Below are positions 24,907-37,587 of a DNA stretch of 64,000 nucleotides, piece after piece. The stretch comes from Cinclus cinclus (Eukaryota; Chordata; Aves; Passeriformes; Cinclidae), in contig NC_085050.1 of assembly GCF_963662255.1 (NCBI RefSeq), positions 20,583,662 through 20,647,661 of the forward strand, in the 5' to 3' direction. A program made the translations under genes and the position numbers. Positions within the stretch are counted from its first letter, which is position 1; every line of letters begins with the position of its first letter. The notes below the pieces were generated by a model. It was given only the letters and a program-made list of their open reading frames with translations. It was not told the origin of the DNA and searched no databases.

Positions 24907-24933
24907 TTTAAAACTAGTGTCACTAGTTTTAAA
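24907..24933. repeat. 27-bp near-perfect palindrome
   Basis: Arms TTTAAAACTAGTG and CACTAGTTTTAAA are exact reverse complements, 13 bp each, separated by a single T at 24920. The symmetry stops cleanly on both sides. Confidence 0.9.
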
Positions 24934-27900
24934 ATACATTTTATTTATATTACACAAAATTTATATCTTAATATGAAGGATTTAATTTCTACCACACTTT
25001 TAAAATGTGTGTTTTCACCTCCAATTTGTAGATATCGCCTCATTTTAAATACCTAGTTAGAGAAATTTAGAATATAATTTCCAGAACCATACTTATAATT
25101 AAATAAGCATATTAGGTATTCAATAACAGGTTGCTATTGTAATGTCATAATTTCCCCTTAACAGTCTGCTTAAGACATACAGTAGTGTAAGCCCTGAGAC
25201 CCAGAGGAACTCTTCAAAGTGAGCATTGCACTAGAAGACATACCAGGGAGGAGAGTACGTTGCATTACTATTTAATTCTCCTGCAAATGAAGCTTTCCAT
25301 CTGAATTCAATAATTCGATCTATTAGACTGATTTTTAAAAGGACGGATATTGATAGACAATGAGTTTTTCACTGCATATATGGTCTATTTCCTTTGCCTG
25401 TATCAACATTTTAAGTGCAACAGTTTCAAGATAACAAGTATACTTACAAAATAAGTAATTAGAGATGCTCAAAAATCATTCAGCAAGTCAATGTTTCCTC
25501 ATGGGAAGAAGCCAATGAAACATTTTGTAGAATACGTGCATCTCAGTGACATGAAATAATAGATAGGTTGGTTTGGGGAAGTCAGCTATGAAAGAGTGTA
25601 GTACAGCACTACAGTCTAGTAGACCTCGAAGTTAGTGATAATATTACTAGAGATGTTATAAACTTTGGTTTTGATAAGAACATTAGTGGCACTCTGTCCA
25701 TATTTTTCCACTGTACCTTCAATAGTATAAATGCTAAAACCCTATTTAGAAATCAAACTAATATTTTATTTTCTCACAAGTCTAGAGGGGCATTTTGTCT
25801 CCACCAAAATCCTGGGTGCTGGAAACATTTTGATGGCCCTCACTGTGTACAGTCTTAAGCCAATATGAATTTAGTAGAAACTGTAATGCAAGTGTTAGCT
25901 TTTGCTTGATATTGACATAATATGAGAGATGATTGAATAATTTTCCTAAAGGTGGAATGAACAGACAAAATGAGCAGGATGTGCTTACTAAAGCTTTTAA
26001 GAAGTACCATCTTTCTAAATAATTTAAGATCACTCTTCTGGAAAGAGCTGAAAAATCAGGTATTGTAGGTCATTTGAAACACTGTGATACACTCCTCACT
26101 CAAGTTCTAGGAAGAATTGTGCTAGCAATGGTTTTTTAAAATGTGCAAATGATCTGTGTACTGTCTGTATTGTATGATCTCTTTCACATTTTTGGAAAAG
26201 AGGAAATAATTTTTAAAGATCATTAACGTTGTATAACAATAATTTAAACAATAATTTAGCAATTTAGTATTATGCTTAAATACTTCTATAGATAGATACT
26301 GTGCAATAACAAAGTAATGAAAAATCGGAAATAGATTTCTGCATCAGTTTTTATCTTTTGATTGGATTTTGTTTTTTAATCTTTTCTATTTTTGCTTTAT
26401 GGTCAAACACACAGCAGCCTACATTAGACTTCAGGAGAGTGTTCCATCAATATGCTTTAGAGGTCCCCAAGGCACTCACTTTTCTGAGCAGCCAGTGAAT
26501 GGAAAGCAGTCATATTTACAGAAGTGGGTCACAAAGTTTCCATACTTAGAGAAAAATCTATATTGCACAGTTTATTGTGACAAGAATATTTTGATGTTAG
26601 GGACTGCAACTGAAAATTTTAATTAGCTTTTGTTTACCTTCATATTAGAATAGCTATTAGGCAATTAGTGGATACATTTCTGTAGTGGTGAAAAGAGGCA
26701 TCACAGAAGATATTAAGGATACACTCACTACATTTTTTTTTTTAATTCTCTGTATAATGACTGTGAGACAACACAGAATATTATGGTACATAAAAAGACA
26801 TTATTGTTAGACATTTCACTACAAGTTCAGTATCCTGAATTATCTTTTAGCAAAAATTATCCTAAAAACCTAATTTAAATATCCATTCTTTTGCTTCATG
26901 CTTATGCTTAGTGTCAGAATTTAAAATAGCTGAATGTAGTATTGCAGGAAATCTGTTTTCTGTGCATTTCCATAAAAAACTAGTTATTCCTGACAACTAT
27001 AAATGAGACTGTGTCTAGAAAAAGAGACCTAAGATATAAAAGGAGAGAGGGCATCTTGTGTCATTCTATAATATCAATTGTGACTTGATTGGTTTATTGT
27101 TTCTTCTTTTTAAATATAAATATGATCAAAGCATTTATGAAATTTTGAAAGGTCTAAAATAATTTAAGTATTTTTTTTCTTTTTCATAAAAGTATGTTTC
27201 AATGACAGACAATAAAAATAGTTTGCAAGTCTTCAGTAAAACAGGTACTACATATTAATGGCATAACAGTAGACACTGCTATATCACAGAATATACCACT
27301 CAATGATCACAAAAATAATAGCATTTACTACAGATTAAATGCTAACATGCTTTATTTGGTCTTAATTTAATCATTCTGTGTTGCTGTGATTTTTAGTATT
27401 GCTATAATTTCTATTAAAAAAACACCAGCACGTATGTCATATCAAAATAAACATTGAAAACATTTTTTTTGTAATATATAAACATATTTAATCTATTTTT
27501 TCCCTGATTAGCTTGAAAAAGAGCAAACAAAGCATAAAGGGAACCAGACTGCCTGTGCTACTGTTTTCCTTTGCAGGTTATAATGTTTGAAAATTACATC
27601 ATCTGCATCTGTCTCATTGTAAACATATATTATAAAAATTAGTATGGTCTCAGAGTGTTAAGATACTTAACACTTAACTTGCTAATGACATTTTGGGAAA
27701 AATGTAATTGCTTATCATTCTTGTTGTTGTTCTTGTTACTGTTATTCATGTATAAAAAAGAGTAAAATACAGTAGCACAGAAAAGAGGTCTGTGATAGCA
27801 TTAGTTGCTCCTGTTATATATAAAATGTTTATTCTGATCCCCATAAAAAAATAGTTGCTGACCTTACCACTTTTGTAGGATCCCCTCCCTCTAAATGGTA

Positions 27901-28215
27901 GACCCTGGTTAGCATGAAGAGAAGTGGGGTGGAAACAGAAAATAGAGACTGTGAAGTTCAGAATTGTCTGTAACCTCAGCACAGGAGGAAAGCTTGGCAT
28001 GTTACTTCTATCAATGCCTCTGCACTGAGGGGACAGGTGGAACTTTCCATATTAAGTGGCACCAATCTGACATGAGTAGAGCTCTACCTAACAACCAGCA
28101 GTGTGTGCTTTTTGTACGATGGGGTGCTGCACTGCAGATATTCAGATCATTCCACCTAGCATTTCAGTGTTAGGCTGAATGAAGATAAAATGGAAAATTA
28201 TGCATTAGATTTAAT

Positions 28216-28271
28216 GAAAAAAAAAAAACAAAAAACAGAAAGAGCCCATAAACAAACAGCCAAAACAAAAG
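28216..28271 (+). repeat. A-rich tract with C punctuation
   Basis: A run of about 12 A is followed by ACAAAAAACAG and several CAAA/CAAAA units with a few G and T. No parent retroelement is recognised upstream. Confidence 0.75.
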
Positions 28272-28902
28272 CAGGAAATTTGACTGATTACAAGAAGGAA
28301 GTTGAAATTAAGAGGGTTTTCTACATGTAGTCCAATTTGTTCTCTTACCTCACTTCATTTTTTTCTTTTTTTTTTTTGCATGATGTTGGAGGTCTGTTAT
28401 GACTGTGTTATTTGCTTCTTAGACCAATCCTCATTGTAATCTTTCATTTTATTTCCTGACACATTCTACCATGTAAATCTATCAAATATACTAAATTTTC
28501 TTTTAAAAATAGTGTTATAATCAATTATTCAATCAAGAATTTCAGTCCTAACAGTCACATGCATTGTATGATCAGTATGTATTGTAACTACAGGAAAAAA
28601 AAATTATTTCAGGTACCTTATTTTCAGAATAGACAACATTTGGAGGAATATATAAATATTAGTAGTGCATATGGGGTAAAAATCAAACAGTCAATTAATT
28701 CATATGTGTTGATTAGAGAAATTAGGGTTTTGACATTTATATACTTGCTTCAAAAAATGGTTTTCATTCCTGTAAACACAAAGTATCTTCAATTACATTC
28801 ATGGTGTCTAAGAACCAAGGCAGACAATGCAGTTCACCTAAAACTAGACACTTGGAAGACAGATTATGAGTACAGCCTAAAAAACAGCCCCTCTCTAGAT
28901 AG

Positions 28903-28938
28903 TAGAGAGAGAGAGAGAAAGAAAGAGAGGGGGAGACA
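28903..28938 (+). repeat. (GA)n purine tract
   Basis: TAGAGAGAGAGAGAGAAAG leads into AAGAGAGGGGGAGA, an imperfect purine-only stretch. The preceding CTCTCTA (28891-28897) is complementary to TAGAGAG (28903-28909), giving a small hairpin. Confidence 0.85.
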
Positions 28939-29611
28939 AAGTATTTCAGAAGTCATGTCATCCCATTGCGAGACTGATGTCTTTAATAGATGGAATGTAT
29001 CACCTCCTCTGTGTCATTTAGCAGTGAAGGCAGGAAGCCAGGATGACTGATTGGATGTATGTGACAAGCTTTTACATTGCTAATGATAGCTGAGATGAAG
29101 CTCAGCCCATTAGAATTAAACTACAGAATATTGCATGAGAGTAAAGAAGGTGTACTCTGTAGTCACTACATCATAGGCAGAAAACAAAGTAGAATCAGTT
29201 AAGAAAGAAGAAAAGAAAATTGGATGAAGTTTTCTATGTAATACATTCACCAGGGATATGTGAAGAAGGAAATGTTAAAGAGCAATTAGTTGAACAGAGA
29301 GACAGGAAAGGTTAAGAATGCATATGGATTTCAATCAATTAATCACCCTTATGTGACTCATACGAGTTGGCACTGGAGATATTTCATGCTTCCTTTGACA
29401 TTCACAGTGCCTCACTATGGAGGGCTTTCAGCATAGTTGATAAGAGCTGAATTAGTTTACTGACATATATTCCCTCATCCTTGCTTCATTATGGTTCTGC
29501 ATCTCATATGTTCCTATCAGATTGTTGATTCAATCCAGCAGAAAGAATGTCTTTAGCAGAATATCCTTTGGTATCTAGCTACTAAATGCAGAATGTAGCT
29601 AGGAACACTAC

Positions 29612-30401
29612 ACTGATACATCTGCAGATGGATCTGGACAGGCTGGATGGATAGACAAAGGTCAGTTTTATGAGGTTCAACAAGGCCAAGTGCTTGTCAT
29701 AATATTCTCATGAAACACTACAGACTTCGGGAAGAGTGAGTGGAAAGCCTGACAGAAAAGGACCTGGGAGTGCTGGTCAATAGCAGCTGAAAGCAATACA
29801 GTGTGTGTCCAGGTAGCCAAGAAGGCCAACGGCATCCTGGCTTTTATCAGGAATTATGTGGCCAGCAGGACTAGGGAAGTGATGATTCCACTGTATCTGG
29901 AGTGTTGTGTCCAGTTCTGGGTCCCTCACTTCAAGAAAGACATTGAGGTGCTGGAACAAGTCCAGAGAAGGGCAATGAACCTAGTGAAGGGTATAGAGAG
30001 TGAGTCCCATGAGGAGCAGCTGAGGGATCTGGGGCTGCTTAGCCTGAAGAAAAGGCTCAGAGGAGATTTTATCATTCTCTACAATTACCTGAAAGGAGGT
30101 TATAATGAAGTGGGAGTTGGTCTCTTCTTCCAAGTTACAAGCAATAGGATGAGAGAAGGTGTTGTCAAGTCATATCAAGGGAGTTTTAGATCAGACATTA
30201 AGAAAAAATTCTTCGCTCAAAGGAGTGTCAAACATTGGAACAGGCTGCCCAAGGAATTGGTTGAGTCACCATTCCCAGAAATATTTAAAAGATGTGGCAG
30301 TTGCAGACATGATTTAGTGATGGATTTAGCAGTGTTAGGTTTACAGTTGGTCTCAATGGCCTTAAAGACCTTTTACAGCCTAAATGATTCTGTGATTCTA
30401 C
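29612..30401 (+). mobile_element. CR1 LINE, 3'-terminal fragment with ORF2 C-terminal remnant
   Basis: About 790 bp of a 5'-truncated CR1 retrotransposon in sense orientation. A frame from about 29801 to 30350 still reads through the C-terminal part of the CR1 ORF2 protein (reverse-transcriptase region), with the family's [31 protein letters not shown] and [14 protein letters not shown] motifs. Compared with the usual CR1 sequence, roughly 20-27 bp are missing in frame near 29895, between the PLY motif and the CVQFW motif, and one more codon is missing near 30050. It ends with AAATGATTCTGTGATTCTA, the CR1 3'-terminal octamer repeats. The endonuclease and most of the polymerase domain are absent, so it is a dead copy and the 211-codon frame is not a host gene. 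Confidence 0.93.
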
Positions 30402-31587
30402 ATTCTTTACAAATTAGATGTGGTTTCAGAGGATAACTGAGCTAATATTATTCCATCAGTGAAACACTGTTTTCAAGTGCTTTCTTGGATGCAGATGCCT
30501 AAATTTCAAATCCTTGAAGACATCAAAATATTTCTAACCTTTCATTCTGGTGATAATGCACAGATAGTAGCTACATGTGTCTTCATAGTTTCCATTTTCT
30601 TCAAAGTTTTAGGGTATTTGACTACTTTAAGGTATCAGGACATGCATAGCTTGTCTTTTTATAACTTTGGTCAGTCTTCTAATTGAACTAGATCCTCGAT
30701 GCTACAAAAGGTTCTGGGGTTGGGTTTATTTTTTTTTTTTTTTTCTTCAGTTGTGAGGTTTCTGTAATAGCTATCATCGACTGGTTTTAAGAATTTTTTT
30801 TCTGTAAACTTTAGAAGAAAACTTGTTGGATAAACCTTGCAATGCCATTAACATAAGTCTAGTCCATTCTACTAGCCTCATTATTTTTAACAATCAATTA
30901 TTTTTATTGTTCTGTCAAAATCATGACACCACACTATAATACATGCAGCAGTATCTAGTTTAGCAATCTTCAGAGCAACATCCTCTCAACACCCTGTCAA
31001 TATCAAGGAGGGTTTTGTGTCTTAATACTAAATTTACTTATTTAAATTTATTTAACATCACAAAAGATTTTATCAGAGTCAAATAGAAACATAATAAATC
31101 ATAAAACAATCACATGCAGTTGAATCACAATACCAACCTGATTCTCATCAACAGTCTAAAATATGCTCACCATCATGATATTGGCTGTCCCCAGTGGGAA
31201 AGAATAAATGGGTTGAATAGAGATGAAGGCCATTGCTTCCTTCAAAGTTAATTCTGTTGTTTGCTCAGTTTTTATGCTCTTTGTTGGGCTCTGATGTATA
31301 CATTTGCCCCATGCTGGTTGGGCTTGGTGAGAGTGACATTCACCCCTTTTCTTTTTTTTTTCCAAGTACTTCAGAGAAGGTTGCTTAAGTAATTCATCCA
31401 CTCATGCGATACAGCCGGTTGATTCACTCAACTTACACTGCTACATATCTAAACCAAATCCTATCCCCTGGTCTCCTGTCCTCTTTATGTTGTGATGTTT
31501 GACTTCCTTTACAACAGTTGTGGTCAACCCCTGCATCTCCCCTGAGCTTCATAGGTACATCATTTGTGCTGAGGTTCTCCAATTAGA
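30402..31587. other. AT-rich spacer between CR1 copies
   Basis: Contains a T16 run at 30729-30744 and no recognisable element or gene. Open frames are 81 codons or shorter with no known motif. Confidence 0.6.
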
Positions 31588-31990
31588 AATCATATGACGA
31601 GCAGCTGAGGGAGCTCACATTGTTTAGCCTGGAGAAAAGGAGGCTCAGGGGGGACCTTATTACTCTACAATTACCTGAACAAGAGTTATAGCAAGGTAGG
31701 GGTCAACCTTTTATACCAGAAAGCTAGTAAAAAGACCTGAGAAAATAGCCTTAAGCTATGTCAGGGGATGTTTAGATGAAATACTAGGAAAAAATTCTTC
31801 ACAGAAAGGCTTGTAAAGCATTGGAATGCGCTCTCCAGGAAGGCGATGTAGCTTCCATGTCTGGAGGTGCTCAGGATATGACTGAAAGTGGCACTTAATG
31901 CCATGGTCTATTTGACAAGGTGGGAATTGGTCAAAAGCTGGCCAAAGATCTTTGAGATCTTTTCTAACCTAAATGATTCAGTGATTCTGA
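31588..31990 (+). mobile_element. CR1 LINE, short 3' fragment
   Basis: The sequence from GACGAGCAGCTGAGGGAGC through TTTAGCCTGGAGAAAAGGAGG to TTTTCTAACCTAAATGATTCAGTGATTCT is the last 400 bp of CR1 in sense orientation. It overlaps the distal half of the copy at 29612-30401. Frameshifts break the reverse-transcriptase reading frame throughout, so it is more decayed than that copy. Confidence 0.9.
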
Positions 31991-32925
31991 GCCCTCTTCC
32001 ATTGTTTAGGATTTGGTTCGTCACACAACTACATGCAACTAAGTTGCCAAGTTTTATTTGGTTTCACAGTTTATAGTGAGTAAATTGAATAGTCCTGATA
32101 AGTATGTAATATACCAAAGTTCAAGATACTGATTGATTTTTCCAATGCTGCTTAATTAACAGGATACCAAAACTGTTCAGGAATAAACTAATTTTTGGTT
32201 CTCTGCACCATTTCCCAAAGTTCACCACCTTATTTCAGGAGAACATGAAGACCTTGCTTGTATGGATTTTTTAGAAGTGTTATAAAGAGACTTAGATTAA
32301 TATTACCATAAAAATGTGACACAAGTTGTGATAAGGGACAATTAATTCTCAAAGGTTAACATAATGTTTCTACTTAAACTAGTATCTGAGATTGCAGATT
32401 TATGTGCCAATAAAGTGCTGTTTGTGTAAACTTTTTGGGCTGGATCTTGACAGGAATGATAACTATTTCCCCCATGGCTTTATTTCAGAGAGGAAACATT
32501 CAGTTCAGTAACTGCTGAGTGCTCAACTGCTCAGTCATGCGGTCTAGAAAATTCCATTTCTGTCAGGACATGTGTCAGTAACTGTCACAGCAATAAGAAG
32601 CTGGAGGGATAAAGAATCCAATGCTAATAAAAGGTGCACACAATTATCTTGTGGAGTACAGTAATACATTTTTATCTATGTTTTTTCTGTTCCAGCTCTT
32701 TACTGCTATACCAAACTTTGGGAGTACTATGATAGCGTCAGAATTGATGGCAATGAACAGAAGATACCTGTTTCAACATTGATGCATATAGATAACATGC
32801 ATGAAAGAATATGATTGTTATGGCTTTATGTTACTAATGACTAATAGTGTAAATGACATTTTATTTCCCACAGTATTACATTTTCAATAGGAAAGTTGTT
32901 TAAGTTGCTGCTAAAACTGGTATCA
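31991..32925. other. AT-rich spacer, nothing recognised
   Basis: No repeat or exon could be supported between the two CR1 fragments. All frames are short. Confidence 0.55.
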
Positions 32926-32988
32926 CACAATCATAGAATGGTTTGGTTTGGAAGAAACTTACAGGTCATCTAGTTTCAACCCTCTCAC
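32926..32988 (-). mobile_element. CR1 LINE, 3'-end scrap
   Basis: ACACAATCATAGAATGGTTTGG, then GGAAGAAACTTACAGGTCATCTAG and TTTCAACCCTC, match the reverse complement of the last ~60 bp of CR1 (octamer end plus the 'accttaaagatcatctagttccaac' segment). Similarity stops after CCCTC. It is very short, but the octamer terminus makes it recognisable. Confidence 0.75.
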
Positions 32989-35900
32989 TGACACAAAAAT
33001 ATCAGAAGAGTTCAGCAAAGATAATCCCTTGCAACGTTTCAATCATTGTGTTAAGTTCTTATACAGAGGTAGTTGAAACATTAATACATTTCATCAAAAA
33101 AAAAATTAAATTTTTTCTAGTTTATAGGATTATATTTGTACACAAGAATTCTCTTAGTCCTGTTTCTGTCAAAGTTCTTTGCTTACTTCTTGACAGGCAA
33201 CCTTTGTGTATTACTTAATATATTTGTTACCCTTTGCTTCAGACCCCATGTAATGATTATTAATTTTTGACAGCAGTCAGTTGCAGTGCATTATCTCAAG
33301 AATGGTTTGATACACAGGTGTTAATAAAGCTCCATTGCCCATATCACTGCGGAACAAAAGCTTCTAGATAGAAGTATTAAAAGTACATATGCAAAGCTAT
33401 AGATTACTAAGCAAAATAATTAATTCTTTGTTGCTGCACTCCTAGAAATACATATTTTGTATATTCTAGAATAGAATAGAAGTATATGTTGACTTTGCTG
33501 GCTCTGACATGTGAATAAAGTATCATTTCTTAATCTGAAACTAACACAAAATTCCCTACTGTTTCAAGGAAAGTAATACAACAAATATAAAAATAATCCA
33601 CAAAAGTTCTGGTTTTTCTGTGCTTTTTTGTTTAAAGATAACAATAAAATTGTGGTGTGCTTTATTTTTTGGGGGTTTTTATTTGTTTGCACTGATTCTT
33701 TCATCATAAATTGATGATATGCTGATAACATTTTCAAAAAGTCCTATAACACTTTTCATCCACATTTTTACAGTCTGAGATACTCTGTGTTGTGACACTC
33801 ACGGACTTCATCTCATCTTCTATATCTGTTCAAAATATTGCTCTAGTGAGGGGCCAAGGGGAGACACAAGTCTGAAGTCTTATTTTCACCAAATAAGACC
33901 TCAAACACTTTGGAGGTGAAGTCTACTCAAAAGTATTTCTGACATAAAATGAGACTTTTAGAACACCTGCACAGCTGTGGTTCATTAGATGATTCAGTTA
34001 TGGGTTGGCAGAGCAAGCAGAGAAAAGATAGATTGTCTGAGAGGCTTGTCTGAAAGCTCTAAACTACATCAGCCCTCTCTAACAGTTTAGGTGCATTTGG
34101 ATAAGAAGAAGCACAAATGACCTATTAACAATTTTACTTTTATTTATTTGAAGAAGGATCCAGCAGGTGCTATTGTCCCAGAAAATGACCGTTGATCATC
34201 TTAAAAAGGAGAAATCAACTTGTCTGTGAAAGGTTGGTGGTGTTTGCTACCCATCTAAACGGGAACTGAGATGTATGGATGTGGATACTCTGACATCTCA
34301 GCGTTAGCATCTTTTTCTCCTGAACGGCTGGTGCTGGTCTCAACTACAGCAGATGTCCTGATTTATATGTGTTCTGAGCAGTATCTCTTGTGCTGTTGGA
34401 TAGACACTGTAAACTAAAACCTGACATCCTCATGTTGTACACATCCCACTTTAATAACTGAATCTTAGACTTCATAGGGTTAATTATTGTCATCCTCTTA
34501 AAAGTTCTGAACTGCCAGATTTCCCTGTGGCAAATTCATAATTGTTAACAATGAGATGATACAAACTATTACTTTACAGGAACATGATAAAATACCATCT
34601 TTAAATCCATCTGAATTAAATGTTCCTGGAAACATCTTCCTATTGCATCTTCTTAAGCTAAAATCTGTGTCCACATAGTATTTTTGTTATTATTTTTATC
34701 TGTCTTACTTCTCATGAGAGAAACTCAGGAAGTACAAGAGAACAGTATCAAGAAATAGAGATTCTGGCTCCACAGTTTTCAGTGGAGCCAAGTTCTCACA
34801 GAAGACTTTGAACAAGAGAACACTCAGCAGTTTTCTTGCTTCCTCTGTTAACTCTAGAAACAACAGTGTATGTTTATCTATTCACATAGATAATAGAAAC
34901 TATTCAAAGATCATCTCAAAGATCACAATTTGAAGAAAGTATTCTCCATTATCAAATATCCTAGCTTTTCCTCATAAAATATTAAAGTTCTGTTTTGGAC
35001 CCACACTGACAAATGAACAGTTTTAAGCACCGATATAAAACTACTGCACAGTGAATGTATCAGAGAAGGAGTCCATAATATATTCTCAGGCTGAGTTAAA
35101 CTGCATACCTACATTACCCTTCTAATTTGCAAGGTCATCTACATGGATTATTCAATTTATTACAGTCAAATGCTTCCACAAGACAAAAAACACTAAACTC
35201 TCTCATCTCATGTAAGTCTTTTTTTTGCTAAATCTCAGACGTTTTCAGTCGTAAGAAAAATAATCTAGCAATTCTGAAGGAAGAGTAATTTCTATTAGAT
35301 GAAAAAAAGTAAATTATTAACAGTTGGAGGAATTACAACCTCTGCAGCTCCAGGAAGAAAATTATGTTTTTCATCATGGAGTTGAATAAAGAAAGAATAA
35401 TTTGTTGCCTCTGTTTAGCATCATGGAATTAAATAGTACAAAAATAAGTGATTTATCAAAAACCAAGTCTCTAGCATAGTCAAATGTTAATTATATTCAA
35501 TAACTATATATTCAAGAGGCTGTACAAATTCTTTAGTGTCACTACCAGAGATGACTAAGAATTTTGAAAGACTTATGCTTTTTGGTCAAAAAAATATGAT
35601 TTAGTAAAAAATTTAGTTTTTCAATGGAATGCTGATAAAATTTTCACCAGGAAAATCATCTCATGTACAGGAATGAATATCCTATGATAGAGTCTCAAAG
35701 AAGAAGGCTGAATAGTACAATGGATCAAACATTCATTTGAGTCATGGCAAAGCAGAGATCTGGAGATTTCCCACAATTAAGCAATCGTCCATAAAACACA
35801 GAGAGATCTTATTAAATTTTAATGTGTTGTGCAATATTTTAATAAGTTTTGTAGGTGGAAAAAAGTCAGTTTTAACATTTCAATAGAATGGTACAGAGGT

Positions 35901-36517
35901 AGCCTGAGATGATCTGTGTGTTCTTTATAACTGCTTGCAGTAGCACAAGCACCTGCTGTTCTATCTGTGAGATCAGCAGGGGATCAAGCTGTACGGAGCA
36001 TCTGTTTCTTACTTTTACCTTTCTTCCTCCATCTGCTTCTTAATCCAATAGAGGAATGACCTGGTGAAATTCTGTTAGAGAAATTCACAGTGATTCCCAA
36101 GGAATGTAGAAACATGTGATGATTTACTGTTTCCCTCTTTTTGGTTCCATTTCAACATTTTCTAGCAGGTTTTCTTTTCATAGAGCCATAGGGGGTGATG
36201 TAGCTTCTGGTTATTTTTCCATGTTATCATAAACCAGAATCAGAAAGAGCTCCAAGAGTTAAAAAAGCTTCACTAACTTTTTCCCCAGAGCTGCCTTGAC
36301 AGTTTTGTTGCTGTTCATTGCAGGTAGTCTGTTTATGTGTAAGGTGTCACCTTGGCATATGAATATCTGAAATGAAAATATCATTAAAGAATCGAAGGCT
36401 TGTCTCTTGTCAAGAGTTGGACAGTAGCAACATGCTTGGTCAAGCAAAATAATGAGATCTTTTAAAATCAGTTATACAATTAGAGCACAGTTAAAGTAAA
36501 CACTTCTGATGTGGATC
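32989..36517. other. AT-rich DNA, no gene recognised
   Basis: Open frames are below about 95 codons and low-complexity, and I see no named repeat. The stretch at 33660-33690 is G/T-rich. Confidence 0.6.
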
Positions 36518-36646
36518 TGAAGTGGTCAGGCACTTGGACTGGATTAGTGCATGACCCTTCCAACTGAAATATTCTCTATTCTATTCTATTCTATTCTATT
36601 CTATTCTATTCTATTCTATTCTATTCTATTCTATTCTATTCTATTC
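36518..36646 (+). mobile_element. CR1-like 3' end leading into (CTATT)14
   Basis: GATCTGAAGTGGTCAGGC, then ACTTGGACTGGATTAGTG and ACCCTTCCAACTGAAATATTCT resemble the 3' untranslated end of CR1 ('ttggactagatgatc...cccttccaac...attct'). In place of the usual ATTCTATG octamers it continues as 14 perfect CTATT units (36576-36645). The CR1 match is only about 60 bp, so the assignment is moderate. Confidence 0.6.
36576..36645 (+). repeat. (CTATT)14 pentanucleotide microsatellite
   Basis: Fourteen uninterrupted CTATT units, followed by CTGTT. It is likely length-polymorphic, given that the units are identical. Confidence 0.97.
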
Positions 36647-37587
36647 TGTTGATGTGCCCTATAATATCAAACACTACTTGCTGCCTGAGGGGGATACCAA
36701 AAAGGAAAAAATATATTCATGTCAATCAAAAATTTTATAATTGTTTAAAGTACAAGACTGAAACATTGAATGTATAATTTTTATTTTGTTATAGTTACTT
36801 TTAAATGTGAGTGGAACTGAAAAAAAAAATGCTCTAGTTCTAAAATGCTGGGTTTATGCAATTTCAAGACTGATTAACAAAAAATATTTTTTCATCTTAC
36901 ATTACATATATGATGGACACCTGTATTTCTTCTTTCACTTTTCCTTATGTTTTTAATGGCCTTACAAAATATTGCTTTCTTTAAATTAAAATTATTTTTT
37001 TTCCTGTGACACAGACATGTATTCCCAATAGCTGTTTTACTAGGGTTCCACAATTTGTTCTGGTTTAAGAAAAAATTTGTAGAATCTCCTGCATCTACAT
37101 TTAGCTGTGTTACTTATTTTAAGATTAACAGTAATAAAAGTATAGTATCAGATGCATAGGTAATATAAACTCTTCTGAGTATATAATACAGCAAAATACA
37201 GACAAAGAGAAAGGTACTGAATTTTAGGAGGCTATATGATAGTTGCCTGTTTCGCCTTGTCATATTCTTTACAGACTTAACAGCTTAGCACATTCTGCTC
37301 GACATGCATTTCTTAAGCTTTTAAAATCATTTTTTCCTTTTGGTTCTATTAAGAGATGTTTATATGTTTCTGGTGGGGAAAAATAAGCCTACAACAAACA
37401 GCAAAAATCACATTCCAAGAAAACTTATAATCTCATCCATGAATTTTGTTTTAAAGTTTGCAAAACTTTGAACAAAGTGATTCAGATAATGAAGACATAT
37501 TCACATATACATATTTAAATGTGTTGACTTTATCTTGGTAGACAAGTCTAGTCTCAGTCAAGATTAGTTTTAACCATGTGGAGGTTT
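36647..37587. other. AT-rich spacer, nothing recognised
   Basis: No repeat or gene supported. It contains several A- and T-runs of about 9 bp and short frames only. Confidence 0.55.

Larger units (their letters stand above)
20669..29611. other. AT-rich DNA, no gene recognised
   Basis: A 9-kb stretch without recognisable TEs or exons. It contains a T21 run (21629-21649), an A/C-rich tract (23268-23337), a 27-bp palindrome (24907-24933), another A-rich tract (28216-28271) and a purine (GA)-rich patch (28903-28938). The largest open frame is 163 codons at 28559-29050, with no motif I can identify. Confidence 0.6.

Noticed and set aside
29801..30436. 211-codon frame as a host gene
   Set aside because: It is the C-terminal remnant of the CR1 reverse-transcriptase protein within a truncated LINE copy.
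36576..36645. CRISPR-like or telomere-like array
   Set aside because: Perfect CTATT units without spacers are an ordinary microsatellite. No spacer-repeat architecture occurs anywhere in the window.
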